Assembly (NCBI GenBank): GCA_030765055.1
Contig: CM060950.1
Span: 270,015,581-270,079,580, forward strand
DNA: 64,000 bases
Reading direction: 5' to 3'
Source of the DNA: Mantis religiosa
Lineage: Eukaryota; Arthropoda; Insecta; Mantodea; Mantidae
The notes beneath the pieces were generated by a model that was given only the letters and a program-made list of their open reading frames with translations, was not told the DNA's origin and ran no database searches. Of this stretch, positions 1 to 13,430 are shown one piece after another. Every line of letters starts with the position of its first letter. Within the stretch, counting starts at the first letter, position 1. The position numbers were made by a program, and so were the translations under genes.

Positions 1-719
1 TCTTTTGACCATGACGAATGCATTTCTTGTAAAATGCATATTTAATGAACAAAACAGTCTTTATACGCAAAATTCATATCATGGATGTCACAGGTCGCTG
101 TTTTCACATTTACTCATTTTCCATAGATACCGGTTATGCAAAAAATGTACATTTACGCAAAATCCTCATTTCACTCGAAGTTTCTAAAACAAAGCTTCTT
201 TTGGCGTAAAAAGTTCGTTTTTTGCTATCTTCGCGTGAAAAGCTGATTTTCGCTTTTTATGCTGCTTTCACGCTAAAACTTGTTTTCCGCGAACAATTTA
301 CTTTGAGAATGACCATGGCATGTTAAGATAAATTTTAGCTCGCCTTTTAGTTCGTCCGCCTTTTGACGATAGAGGCTAGTGGTGAAGATACGCTATCGTT
401 TTAAACCAACGTTCACTTTTTCACTTCACAATGTCGTTTCCGTCTCGTTTAACCTCGGCAATCTTCTTTTGACCATGACGAATGCATTTCTTGTAAAATG
501 CATGTTTAATGAACAAAACAGTCTTTATACGTAAAATTCATATCAGGGATGTCACAGGTCGCTGTCTTCACATTGACTCATTTTCCATAGATACCGGTTA
601 TGCAAAGAATGTGCTTTTACGCAAAATCCTCATTCCACTCGAAGTTTCTAAAACAAAGCTTGTTTTGAGTAAAAATCGATACTTTGGCCTAAAAAGTTCG
701 TGTTTTGCTATCTTCGCGT

Positions 720-741
720 AAAAAGCAGATTTTCGCTTTTT
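720..741 (+). repeat. Inverted repeat aaaaagc/gcttttt (example), 418-bp-class monomers
   Basis: A 7-bp stem around the 8-nt loop agattttc. It occupies the same place in the monomer as the 9-bp stem of the long-arm class. Confidence 0.7.
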
Positions 742-1112
742 ATACTGTCTCCACGCTAAAACTTCATACTTATTGTGCAGTATTATTTTCTTAAAATTGT
801 CATTCAGAAAGATGTTTTAAACCAAAGTTCATTTTTTCACTTCACAATGTCATTTTTGTCTGGTTTAACCTCGGTAATCTTCCTTTGACCATGACGAATG
901 CATTTCTTGTAAAATGCATGTTTAATGAACAAAACAGTCTTTATACGCAAAATTCATATCAGGGACGTCACAGGTCGCTTTTTTCACATTTACTCATTTT
1001 CCATAGATACCGGTTATGCAAAGAATGTGCTTTTACGCAAAATCCTCATTCCACTCGAAGTTTCTAAAACAAAGCTTGTTTTGGCGTAAAAAGTTCGTAT
1101 TTTGCTATCTTC

Positions 1113-1153
1113 GCGTGAAAAGCTTATTTTCGCTTTTTATGCTGTTTTCACGC
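1113..1153 (+). repeat. Inverted repeat gcgtgaaaa/ttttcacgc (example), long-arm monomers
   Basis: A perfect 9-bp stem with a 23-nt loop, common to monomers with the gcgtgaaaagc form. The 418-bp class has gcgtaaaaagc and tctccacgc and cannot form it. Confidence 0.8.
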
Positions 1154-2779
1154 TAAAACTTGTTTTCCGCGAACAATTTACTTTGAGAATGAACATGGCA
1201 TGTTAAGATAAATTTTAGCTCGCCTTTTAGTTCGTCCGCCTTTTGACGATAGAGGCTAGTGGTGAAGATACGGTATCGTTTTAAACCAAAGTTCACTTTT
1301 TCACTTCACAATGTCATTTCCGTCTCATTTAACCTCGGCAATCTTCTTTTGACCATGACGAATGCATTTCTTGTAAAATGCATGTTTAATGAACAAAACA
1401 GTCTTTATACGCAAAATTCATATCAGGGATGTCACAGGTCGCTGTTTTCACATTGACACATTTTCCATAGATACCGGTTATGCAAAGAATGTGCTTTTAG
1501 GCAAAATCGTCATTCCACTCGAAATTTCTAAAACAAAGCTTGTTTTAAGTAAAAATCGATATTTTTTCCTAAAAAGTTCGTTTTTTTGCCATCTTCGCGT
1601 AAAAAGCAGATTTTCGCTTTTCATGGTGTCTTCACGCTAAAACTTCTTTTCCGCGAACAATTTACTTTGAGAATTAATATCGCATGTTAAGATATATTTC
1701 AGCTCGCCTTTTAGTTCGTCCGCCTTCATTTTGACGATAGAGGCTAGTTTTGAAGATACGCTATCGTTTTAAACCAAAGTTCATTTTTTCACTTCACAAT
1801 GTCATTTTCGTCGCGTTTAACCTCGGCAATCTTCGTTTGACCATAAAGGCTATATTTGTTGTAAGATATAACTTTAATGAACAATACTGTCCTTATGCGC
1901 AAAATTCATATCATGGATGTCACAGGTGGCTCTTTTCACATTAAAAGTCATTTTCCATGGATTCCGGTTATGCAAAAAAAGTACATTTACGCAAAATCCT
2001 CATTCCACTCGAAGTTTCTATAACAAAGCTTGTTTTAAGTGAAAATCGCTACTTTGGCGTAAAAAGTTCGTTTTTTGCTATCTTCGCGTAAAAAGCTGAT
2101 TTTCGCTTTTAAGGCTGTTTTCACGCTAAAACTTCTTTTCCGCGAACAATTTACTTTGAGAATTATTATCGCATGTTAAGATATATTTCCGCTCGCCTTT
2201 TAGTTCGTCCGCCTTTTGACGATAGAGGCTAGTGGTGAAGATACGCTATCGTTTTAAACCAACGTTCACTTTTTCACTTCACTATGTCGTTTCCGTCTCG
2301 TTTAACCTCGGCAATCTTCTTTTGACCATGACGAATGCATTTCTTGTAAAATGCATGGTTAATGACCAAAACAGTCTTTATACGCAAAATTCATATCAGG
2401 GATGTCACAGGTCGCTGTTTTCACATTGACTCATTTTCCATAGATACCGGTTATGCAAAGAATGTGCTTTTACGCAAAATCCTCATTCCACTCGAAGTTT
2501 CTAAAACAAAGCTTGTTTTGAGTAAAAATCGATATTTTGGCCTAAAAAGTTCGTGTTTTGCTATCTTCGCGTAAAAAGCAGATTTTCGCTTTTCATACTG
2601 TCTCCACGCTAAAACTTCATACTTATTGTGCAGTATTATTTTTGCTTAAAATTGTCATTCAGAAGGATGTTTTAAACCAAAGTTCATTTTTTCACTTCAC
2701 AATGTCATTTTCGTCTGGTTTAACCTCGGTAATCTTCCTTTGACCATGACGAATGCATTTCTTGTAAAATGCATGTTTA

Positions 2780-3263
2780 ATGAACAAAACAGTCTTTATA
2801 CGCAAAATTCATATCAGGGATGTCACAGGTCGCTGTTTTCACATTGACACATTTTCCATAGATACCGGTTATGCAAAGAATGTGCTTTTACGCAAAATCC
2901 TCATTCCACTCGAAATTTCTAAAACAAAGCTTGTTTTAAGTAAAAATCGATATTTTTGCCTAAAAAGTTCGATTTTTTGCTATCTTGGCGTAAAAAGCAG
3001 ATTTTCGCTTTTCATGCTGTCTTCACGCTAAAACTTCTTTTCCGCGAACAATTTACTTTGAGAATTAATATCGCATGTTAAGATATATTTCAGCTCGCCT
3101 TTTAGTTCGTCCGCCTTTTGACGATAGAGGCTAGTGGTGAAGATACGCTATCGTTTTAAACCAACGTTCACCTTTTCACTTCACTATGTCGTTTCCGTCT
3201 CGTTTAACCTCGGCAATCTTCTTTTGACCATGACGAATGCATTTCTTGTAAAATGCATGTTTA
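2780..3263 (+). repeat. Representative 484-bp monomer (19-bp insert plus long right arm)
   Basis: This unit combines the atcgat-bearing insert (cgatatttttgcc form) with the long right arm. The spacing is 484. Units of 487-489 bp are the same architecture with five extra bases after gtccgcc (ttcattttg or ttccttgtg in place of ttttg), for example 10475-10961 and 28481-28899-type neighbours. It looks like a recombinant between the left half of the 418-bp class and the right half of the 464-bp class. Confidence 0.92.
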
Positions 3264-6200
3264 ATGAACAAAACAGTCTTTATACGTAAAATTCATATCA
3301 GGGATGTCACAGGTCGCTGTCTTCACATTGACTCATTTTCCATAGATACCGGTTATGCAAAGAATGTGCTTTTACGCAAAATCCTCATTCCACTCGAAAT
3401 TTCTAAAACAAAGCTTGTTTTAAGTAAAAATCGATATTTTTGCCTAAAAAGTTCGATTTTTTGCTATCTTGGCGTAAAAAGCAGATTTTCGCTTTTCATG
3501 CTGTCTTCACGCTAAAACTTCTTTTCCGCGAACAATTTACTTTGAGAATTAATATCGCATGTTAAGATATATTTCAGCTCGCCTTTTAGTTCGTCCGCCT
3601 TTTGACGATAGAGGCTAGTGGTGAAGATACGCTATCGTTTTAAACCAACGTTCACTTTTTCACTTCACTATGTCGTTTCCGTCTCGTTTAACCTCGGCAA
3701 TCTTCTTTTGACCATGACGAATGCATTTCTTGTAAAATGCATGTTTAATGAACAAAACAGTCTTTATACGCAAAATTCATATCATGGATGTCACAGGTCG
3801 CTGTTTTCACATTTACTCATTTTCCATAGATACCGGTTATGCAAAAAATGTACATTTACGCAAAATCCTCATTTCACTCGAAGTTTCTAAAACAAAGCTT
3901 CTTTTGGCGTAAAAAGTTCGTATTCTGCTATCTTCGCGTGAAAAGCTGATTTTCGCTTTTTATGCTGCTTTCACGCTAAAACTTGTTTTCCGCGAACAAT
4001 TTACTTTGAGAATGAACATGGCATGTTAAGATAAATTTTAGCTCGCCTTTTAGTTCGTCCGCCTTTTGACGATAGAGGCTAGTGGTGAAGATACGCTATC
4101 GTTTTAAACTAACGTTCACTTTTTCACTTCACAATGTCGTTTCCGTCTCGTTTAACCTCGGCAATCTTCTTTTGACCATGACGAATGCATTTCTTGTAAA
4201 ATGCATGTTTAATGAACAAAACAGTCTTTATACGTAAAATTCATATCAGGGATGTCACAGGTCGCTGTCTTCACATTGACTCATTTTCCATAGATACCGG
4301 TTATGCAAAGAATGTGCTTTTACGCAAAATCCTCATTCCACTCGAAGTTTCTAAAACAAAGCTTGTTTTAAGTAAAAATCGATATTTTGGCCTAAAAAGT
4401 TCGTGTTTTGCTATCTTCGCGTAAAAAGCAGATTTTCGCTTTTTATGCTGTCTCCACGCTAAAACTTCATACTTATTGTGCAGTATTATTTTTGCTTAAA
4501 ATTGTCATTCAGAAAGATGTTTTAAACCAAAGTTCATTTTTTCACTTCACAATGTCATTTTCGTCTGGTTTAACCTCGGCAATCTACCTTTGACCATAAA
4601 GGCTATATTTGTGGTAAAAGATAATTTTAATGAACAAAACTGTCCTGCGCAAAATTCATATCATGGATGTCACAGGTCGCTCTGTTCACATTAAAAGTTA
4701 TTTTCCATAGATTCCGGTTATGCAAAAAATGTACATTTACGGAAAATCCTCATTTCACTCGAAGTTTCTAAAACAAAGCTTGTTTTGGCGTAAAAAGTTC
4801 GTATTTTGCTATCTTCGCGTGAAAAGCTTATTTTCGCTTTTATGCTGTTTTCACGCTAAAACTTGTTTTCCGCGAACAATTTACTTTGAGAATGAACATG
4901 GCATGTTAAGATAAATTTTAGCTCGCCTTTTAGTTCGTCCGCCTTTTGACGATAGAGGCTAGTGGTGAAGATACGCTCTCGTTTTAAACTAAAGTTCCTT
5001 TTTTCACTTCACAATGTCATTTCCGTCTCGTTTAATCTCGGCAATTATCTTTTGACCATGACGAATGCATTTCTTGTAAAATGCATGTTTAATGAACAAA
5101 ACAGTCTTTATACGTAAAATTCATATCAGGGATGTCACAGGTCGCTGTCTTCACATTGACTCATTTTCCATAGATACCGGTTATGCAAAGAATGTGCTTT
5201 TACGCAAAATCCTCATTCCACTCGAAGTTTCTAAAACAAAGCTTGTTTTAAGTAAAAATCGATATTTTGGCCTAAAAAGTTCGTGTTTTGCTATCTTCGC
5301 GTAAAAAGCAGATTTTCGCTTTTTATGCTGTCTCCACGCTAAAACTTCATACTTATTGTGCAGTATTATTTTTGCTTAAAATTGTCATTCAGAAAGATGT
5401 TTTAAACCAAAGTTCATTTTTTCACTTCACAATGTGATTTTCGTCTGGTTTAACCTCGGCAATCTACCTTTGACCATAAAGGCTATATTTGTGGTAAAAG
5501 ATAATTTTAATGAACAAAACTGTCCTGCGCAAAATTCATATCATGGATGTCACAGGTCGCTCTGTTCACATTAAAAGTTATTTTCCATAGATTCCGGTTA
5601 TGCAAAAAATGTACATTTACGGAAAATCCTCATTTCACTCGAAGTTTCTAAAACAAAGCTTGTTTTGGCGTAAAAAGTTCGTATTTTGCTATCTTCGCGT
5701 GAAAAGCTTATTTTCGCTTTTTATGCTGTTTTCACGCTAAAACTTGTTTTCCGCGAACAATTTACTTTGAGAATGAACATGGCATGTTAAGATAAATTTT
5801 AGCTTGCCTTTTAGTTCGTCCGCCTTTTGACGATAGAGGCTAGTGGTGAAGATACGGTATCGTTTTAAACCAAAGTTCACTTTTTCACTTCACAATGTCC
5901 TTTCCGTCTCATTTAATCTCGGCAATCTTCTTTTGACCATTACGAATGCATTTCTTGTAAAATGCATGTTTAATGAACAAAACAGTCTTTATACGCAAAA
6001 TTCATATCAGGGATGTCACAGGTCGCTGTTTTCACATTGACACATTTTCCATAGATACCGGTTATGCAAAGAATGTGCTTTTACGCAAAATCCTCATTCC
6101 ACTCGAAATTTCTAAAACAAAGCTTGTTTTAAGTAAAAATCGATATTTTTGCCTAAAAAGTTCGATTTTTTGCTATCTTGGCGTAAAAAGCAGATTTTCG

Positions 6201-8389
6201 CTTTTCATGCTGTCTTCACGCTAAAACTTCTTTTCCGCGAACAATTTACTTTGAGAATTAATATCGCATGTTAAGATATATTTCAGCTCGCCTTTTAGTT
6301 CGTCCGCCTTTTGACGATAGAGGCTAGTGGTGAAGATACGCTATCGTTTTAAACCAACGTTCACTTTTTCACTTCACTATGTCGTTTCCGTCTCGTTTAA
6401 CCTCGGCAATCTTCTTTTGACCATGACGAATGCATTTCTTGTAAAATGCATGTTTAATGAATAAAACAGTCATTATACGCAAAATTCATATCATGGATGT
6501 CACAGGTCGCTGTTATCACATTGACTCATTTTCCATAGATACCGGTTATGCAAAGAATGTGCTTTTACGCAAAATCCTCATTCCACTCGAAGTTTCTAAA
6601 ACAAAGCTTGTTTTGAGTAAAAATCGATATTTTGGCCTAAAAAGTTCGTGTTTTGCTATCTTCGCGTAAAAAGCAGATTTTCGCTTTTTATACTGTCTCC
6701 ACGCTAAAACTTCATACTTATTGTGCAGTATTATTTTCTTAAAATTGTCATTCAGAAAGATGTTTTAAACCAAAGTTCATTTTTTCACTTCACAATGTCA
6801 TTTTCGTCTGGTTTAACCTCGGTAATCTTCCTTTGACCATGACGAATGCATTTCTTGTAAAATGCATGTTTAATGAACAAAACAGTCTTTATACGCAAAA
6901 TTCATATCAGGGATGTCACAGGTCGCTGTTTTCACATTTACTCATTTTCCATAGATTCCGGTTATGCAAAAAATGTACATTTACGCAAAATCCTCATTCC
7001 ACTCGAAGTTTCTAAAACAAAGCTTGTTTTGGCGTAAAAAGTTCGTATTTTGCTATCTTCGCGTGAAAAGCTTATTTTCGCTTCTTATGCTGTTTTCATG
7101 CTAAAACTTGTTTTCCGCGAACAATTTACTTTGAGAATGAACATGGCATGTTAAGATAAATTTTAGCTCGCCTTTTAGTTCGTCCGCCTTTTGACGATAG
7201 AGGCTAGTGGTGAAGATACGGTATCGTTTTAAACCAAAGTTCATTTTTTCACTTCACAATGTCATTTTCGTCGCGTTTAACCTCGGCAATCTTCGTTTGA
7301 CCATAAAGGCTATATTTGTTGTAAGATATAACTTTAATGAACAAAACTGTCCTTATGCGCAAAATCCATATCATGGATGTCACAGGTGGCTCTTTTCACA
7401 TTAAAAGTCATTTTCCATGGATTCCGGTTATGCAAAAAAAGTACATTTACGCAAAATCCTCATTCCACTCGAAGTTTCTATAACAAAGCTTGTTTTAAGT
7501 GAAAATCGCTACTTTGGCGTAAAAAGTTCGTTTTTTGCTATCTTCGCGTAAAAAGCTGATTTTCGCTTTTAAGGCTGTTTTCACGCTAAAACTTCTTTTC
7601 CGCGAACAATTTACTTTGAGAATTATTATCGCATGTTAAGATATATTTCCGCTCGCCTTTTAGTTCGTCCGCCTTCCTTGTGACGATAGAGACTAGTGGT
7701 GAAGATACGCTCTCGTTTTAAACTAAAGTTCCTTTTTTCACTTCACAATGTCATTTCCGTCTCGTTTAATCTCGGCAATTATCTTTTGACCATGACGAAT
7801 GCATTTCTTGTAAAATGCATGTTTAATGAACAAAACAGTCTTTATACGTAAAATTCATATCAGGGATGTCACAGGTCGCTGTCTTCACATTGACTCATTT
7901 TCCATAGATACCGGTTATGCAAAGAATGTGCTTTTACGCAAAATCCTCATTCCACTCGAAGTTTCTAAAACAAAGCTTGTTTTAAGTAAAAATCGATATT
8001 TTGGCCTAAAAAGTTCGTGTTTTGCTATCTTCGCGTAAAAAGCAGATTTTCGCTTTTTATGCTGTCTCCACGCTAAAACTTCATACTTATTGTGCAGTAT
8101 TATTTTTGCTTAAAATTGTCATTCAGAAAGATTTTTTAAACCAAAGTTCATTTTTTCACTTCACAATGTCATTTTCGTCAGGTTTAACTTCGGCAATCTT
8201 CCTTTGACCATAGAGGCTATATTTGTGGTAAAAGATAATTTTAATGAACAAAACTTTCCTTATCCGCAAAATTCATATCATGGATGTCACAGGTCGCTCT
8301 GTTCACATTAAAAGCCATTTTCCATAGATTCCGGTTATGCAAAAAATGTACATTTACGCAAAATCCTCATTCCACTCGAAGTTTCTAAA

Positions 8390-10245
8390 ACAAAGCTTGT
8401 TTTGGCGTAAAAAGTTCGTATTTTGCTATCTTCGCGTGAAAAGCTTATTTTCGCTTTTAATGCTGTTTTCACGCTAAAACTTGTTTTCCGCGAACAATTT
8501 ACTTTGAGAATGAACATGGCATGTTAAGATAAATTTTAGCTCGCCTTTTAGTTCGTCCGCCTTTTGACGATAGAGGCTAGTGGTGAAGATACGCTATCGT
8601 TTTAAACCAACGTTCACTTTTTCACTTCACTATGTCGTTTCCGTCTCGTTTAACCTCGGCAATCTTCTTTTGACCATGACGAATGCATTTCTTGTAAAAT
8701 GCATGTTTAATGACCAAAACAGTCTTTATACGCAAAATTCATATCAGGGATGTCACAGGTCGCTGTTTTCACATTGACTCATTTTCCATAGATACCGGTT
8801 ATGCAAAGAATGTGCTTTTACGCAAAATCCTCATTCCACTCGAAGTTTCTAAAACAAAGCTTGTTTTGAGTAAAAATCGATATTTTGGCCTAAAAAGTTC
8901 GTGTTTTGCTATCTTCGCGTAAAAAGCAGATTTTCGCTTTTTATACTGTCTCCACGCTAAAACTTCATACTGATTGTGCAGTATTATTTTTGCTTAAAAT
9001 TGTCATTCAGAAGGATGTTTTAAACCAAAGTTCATTTTTTCACTTCACAATGTCATTTTCGTCTGGATTAACCTCGGTAATCTTCCTTTGACCATGACGA
9101 ATGCATTTCTTGTAAAATGAATGTTTAATGAACAAAACAGTCTTTATACGCAAAATTCATATCAGGGATGTCACAGGTCGCTGTTTTCACATTTACTCAT
9201 TTTCCATAGATACCGGTTATGCAAAGAATGTGCTTTTACGCAAAATCCTCATTCCACTCGAAGTTTCTAAAACAAAGCTTGTTTTGAGTAAAAATCGATA
9301 TTTTGGCCTTAAAGTTCGTGTTTTGCTATCTTCGCGTAAAAAGCAGATTTTCGCTTTTTATGCTGTCTCCACGCTAAAACTTCATACTTATTGTGCAGTA
9401 TTATTTTTGCTTAAAATTGTCATTCAGAAAGATGTTTTAAACCAAAGTTCATTTTTTCACTTCACAATGTCATTTTCGTCTGGTTTAACCTCGGTAATCT
9501 TCCTTTGACCATAAAGGCTATATTTGTGGTAAAAGATAAGTTTAATGAACAAAACTGTCCTTATGCGCAAAATTCATATCATGGATGTCACAGGTCGCTC
9601 GGTTCACATTAAAAATCATTTTCCATAGATTCCGGTTATGCAAAAAATGTACATTTACGCAAAATCCTCATTCCACTCGAAGTTTCTAAAACAAAGCTTG
9701 TTTTGGCGTAAAAAGTTCGTATTTTGCTATCTTCGCGTGAAAAGCTTATTTTCGCTTTTTATGCTGTTTTCACGCTAAAACTTGTTTTCCGCGAACAATT
9801 TACTTTGAGAATGAACATGGCATGTTAAGATAAATTTTAGCTCGCCTTTTAGTTCGTCCGCCTTTTGACGATAGAGGCTAGTGGTGAAGATACGCTATCG
9901 TTTTAAACCAACGTTCACTTTTTCACTTCACAATGTCGTTTCCGTCTCGTTTAACCTCGGCAATCTTCTTTTGACCATGACGAATGCGTTTCTTGTAAAA
10001 TGCATGTTTAATGAACAAAACAGTCTTTATACGCAAAATTCATATCATGGATGTCACAGGTCGCTGTTTTCACATTTACTCATTTTCCATAGATACCGGT
10101 TATGCAAAAAATGTACATTTACGCAAAATCCTCATTTCACTCGAAGTTTCTAAAACAAAGCTTCTTTTGGCGTAAAAAGTTCGTATTTTGCTATCTTCGC
10201 GTGAAAAGCTGATTTTCGCATTTTAGGCTGTTTTCACGCTAAAAC
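8390..10245 (+). repeat. Segmental duplication block, 5042-bp offset, left copy
   Basis: Monomers 8710, 9128 and the unit at 9881-10245 reappear as 13752, 14170 and 14924-15288. The offset is 5042, or 5043 after a one-base deletion at about 9310. Ends are approximate. Confidence 0.82.
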
Positions 10246-11643
10246 TTGTTTTCCGCGAACAATTTACTTTGAGAATGAACATGGCATGTTAAGATAAATT
10301 TTAGCTCGCCTTTTAGTTCGTCCGCCTTTTGACGATAGAGGCTAGTGGTGAAGATACGCTATCGTTTTAAACGAACGTTCACTTTTTCACTTCACAATGT
10401 CGTTTCCGTCTCGTTTAACCTCGGCAATCTTCTTTTGACCATGACGAATGCATTTCTTGTAAAATGCATGTTTAATGAACAAAACAGTCTTTATACGCAA
10501 AATTCATATCAGGGATGTCACAGGTCGCTGTTTTCACATTGACACATTTTCCATAGATACGGGTTATGCAAAGAATGTGCTTTTACGCAAAATTCTCATT
10601 TCACTCGAAATTTCTAAAACAAAGGTTGTTTTAAGTAAAAATCGATATTTTGGCCTAAAAAGTTCGTGTTTTGCTATCTTCGCGTAAAAAGCAGATTTTC
10701 GCTTTTCATGCTGTCTTCACGCTAAAACTTCTTTTCCGCGAACAATTTACTTTGAGAATTAATATCGCTTGTTCAGATATATTTCAGCTCGCCTTTTAGT
10801 TCGTCCGCCTTCATTTTGATGATAGAGGCTAGTTTTGAAGATACGCTATCGTTTTAAACCAAAGTTCATTTTTTCACTTCACAATGTTATTTTTGTCGCG
10901 TTTAACCTCGGCAATCTTCGTTTGACCATAAAGGCTATATTTGTTGTAAGATATAACTTTAATGAACAAAACTGTCCTTATGCGCAAAATTCATATCATG
11001 GATGTCACAGGTGGCTCTTTTCACATTAAAAGTCATTTTCCATGGATTCCGGTTATGCAAAAAAAGTACATTTACGCAAAATCCTCATTCCACTCGAAGT
11101 TTCTATAACAAAGCTTGTTTTAAGTGAAAATCGCTACTTTGGCGTAAAAAGTTCGTTTTTTGCTATCTTCGCGTAAAAAGCTGATTTTCGCTTTTAAGGC
11201 TGTTTTCACGCTAAAACTTCTTTTCCGCGAACAATTTACTTTGAGAATTATTATCGCATGTTAAGATATATTTCCGCTCGCCTTTTAGTTCGTCCGCCTT
11301 CCTTGTGACGATAGAGACTAGTTGTGAAGATACGCTCTCGTTTTAAACTAAAGTTCCTTTTTTCACTTCACAATGTCATTTCCGTCTCGTTTAATCTCGG
11401 CAATTATCTTTTGACCATGACGAATGCATTTCTTGTAAAATGCATGTTTAATGAACAAAACAGTCTTCATACGTAAAATTCATATCAGGGATGTCACAGG
11501 TCGCTGTCTTCACATTGACTCATTTTCCATAGATACCGGTTATGCAAAGAATGTGCTTTTACGCAAAATCCTCATTCCACTCGAAGTTTCTAAAACAAAG
11601 CTTGTTTTAAGTAAAAATCGATATTTTGGCCTAAAAAGTTCGT
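9320..11643 (+). repeat. 2324-bp higher-order block, copy 1 (approximate ends)
   Basis: Five monomers recur at a constant offset of 2324: 9545 with 11869, 10011 with 12335, 10475 with 12799, and 10962 with 13286. Private variants are shared, including ctcggttcac, gaatgcgtttc, gatacgggttatgc and aaacgaacgttc. The left limit is placed near 9320 because the nearby tttggccttaaagttcg deletion is not shared. Confidence 0.85.
10011..10474 (+). repeat. Representative 464-bp monomer (no insert, long right arm)
   Basis: Here aaagcttcttttggcgtaaa passes straight to aagttcg, so the 19-bp insert is absent. The right arm is the long form: ccgcgaacaatttac, gagaatgaacatggc, ttagctcgcc, ttcgtccgcc, gacgatagaggctagtgg and gaagatacgctatcg, then ttttaaacc. 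The spacing of 464 recurs throughout the array; M-subtype units with the same arms are 466 because of two extra bases near the gtcgctc motif. Confidence 0.95.
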
Positions 11644-13430
11644 GTTTTGCTATCTTCGCGTAAAAAGCAGATTTTCGCTTTTTATGCTGTCTCCACGCTA
11701 AAACTTCATACTTATTGTGCAGTATTATTTTTGCTTAAAATTGTCATTCAGAAAGATGTTTTAAACCAAAGTTCATTTTTTCACTTCACAATGTCATTTT
11801 CGTCTGGTTTAACCTCGGTAATCTTCCTTTGACCATAAAGGCTATATTTGTGGTAAAAGATAAGTTTAATGAACAAAACTGTCCTTATGCGCAAAATTCA
11901 TATCATGGATGTCACAGGTCGCTCGGTTCACATTAAAAATCATTTTCCATAGATTCCGGTTATGCAAAAAATGTACATTTACGCAAAATCCTCATTCCAC
12001 TCGAAGTTTCTAAAACAAAGCTTGTTTTGGCGTAAAAAGTTCGTATTTTGCTATCTTCGCGTGAAAAGCTTATTTTCGCTTTTTATGCTGTTTTCACGCT
12101 AAAACTTGTTTTCCGCGAACAATTTACTTTGAGAATGAACATGGCATGTTAAGATAAATTTTAGCTCGCCTTTTAGTTCGTCCGCCTTTTGACGATAGAG
12201 GCTAGTGGTGAAGATACGCTATCGTTTTAAACCAACGTTCACTTTTTCACTTCACAATGTCGTTTCCGTCTCGTTTAACCTCGGCAATCTTCTTTTGACC
12301 ATGACGAATGCGTTTCTTGTAAAATGCATGTTTAATGAACAAAACAGTCTTTATACGCAAAATTCATATCATGGATGTCACAGGTCGCTGTTTTCACATT
12401 TACTCATTTTCCATAGATACCGGTTATGCAAAAAATGTACATTTACGCAAAATCCTCATTTCACTCGAAGTTTCTAAAACAAAGCTTCTTTTGGCGTAAA
12501 AAGTTCGTATTTTGCTATCTTCGCGTGAAAAGCTGATTTTCGCATTTTAGGCTGTTTTCACGCTAAAACTTGTTTTCCGCGAACAATTTACTTTGAGAAT
12601 GAACATGGCATGTTAAGATAAATTTTAGCTCGCCTTTTAGTTCGTCCGCCTTTTGACGATAGAGGCTAGTGGTGAAGATACGCTATCGTTTTAAACGAAC
12701 GTTCACTTTTTCACTTCACAATGTCGTTTCCGTCTCGTTTAACCTCGGCAATCTTCTTTTGACCATGACGAATGCATTTCTTGTAAAATGCATGTTTAAT
12801 GAACAAAACAGTCTTTATACGCAAAATTCATATCAGGGATGTCACAGGTCGCTGTTTTCACATTGACACATTTTCCATAGATACGGGTTATGCAAAGAAT
12901 GTGCTTTTACGCAAAATTCTCATTTCACTCGAAATTTCTAAAACAAAGGTTGTTTTAAGTAAAAATCGATATTTTGGCCTAAAAAGTTCGTGTTTTGCTA
13001 TCTTCGCGTAAAAAGCAGATTTTCGCTTTTCATGCTGTCTTCACGCTAAAACTTCTTTTCCGCGAACAATTTACTTTGAGAATTAATATCGCATGTTAAG
13101 ATATATTTCAGCTCGCCTTTTAGTTCGTCCGCCTTCATTTTGACGATAGAGGCTAGTTTTGAAGATACGCTATCGTTTTAAACCAAAGTTCATTTTTTCA
13201 CTTCACAATGTTATTTTTGTCGCGTTTAACCTCGGCAATCTTCGTTTGACCATAAAGGCTATATTTGTTGTAAGATATAACTTTAATGAACAAAACTGTC
13301 CTTATGCGCAAAATTCATATCATGGATGTCACAGGTGGCTCTTTTCACATTAAAAGTCATTTTCCATGGATTCCGGTTATGCAAAAAAAGTACATTTACG
13401 CAAAATCCTCATTCCACTCGAAGTTTCTAA
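11644..13430 (+). repeat. 2324-bp higher-order block, copy 2, truncated
   Basis: Follows copy 1 directly in tandem. It matches copy 1 until about 13430, where ctataacaaagcttg of copy 1 (near 11103) is replaced by ctaaaacaaagcttg and the sequence changes to match the 8.39 kb region. The second copy is thus cut off after about 1.8 kb by the next exchange. Confidence 0.82.

Larger units (their letters stand above)
1..10010 (+). repeat. Array segment 1: mixed 418/464/484-bp monomers
   Basis: Monomer phase-zero starts (first a of atgaacaaaac or its variant): 45, 509, 925, 1389, 1877, 2362, 2780, 3264, 3748, 4212, 4630, 5092, 5510, 5973, 6457, 6873, 7337, 7826, 8244, 8710, 9128, 9545. Two sequence subtypes alternate irregularly: an R subtype (acagtctttatac, then atcagggatg) and an M subtype (actgtccttatgcgc, then atcatggatg, with attaaaag after the gtcgctc motif). 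The monomers at 2362 and 8710 carry atgacc instead of atgaac. Short-range duplications are visible at offsets of 3703 (1 to about 620 against about 3704-4320), 5460 (around 1877 and 7337) and 6348 (2232-2800 against 8580-9150). Confidence 0.93.

Noticed and set aside
8335..8517. Minus-strand frames in the array (also 13377-13559, 22821-23027, 32026-32232)
   Set aside because: Antisense shadows of the same monomer; pairs are identical only because their blocks were duplicated at 5042 and 9205 bp.
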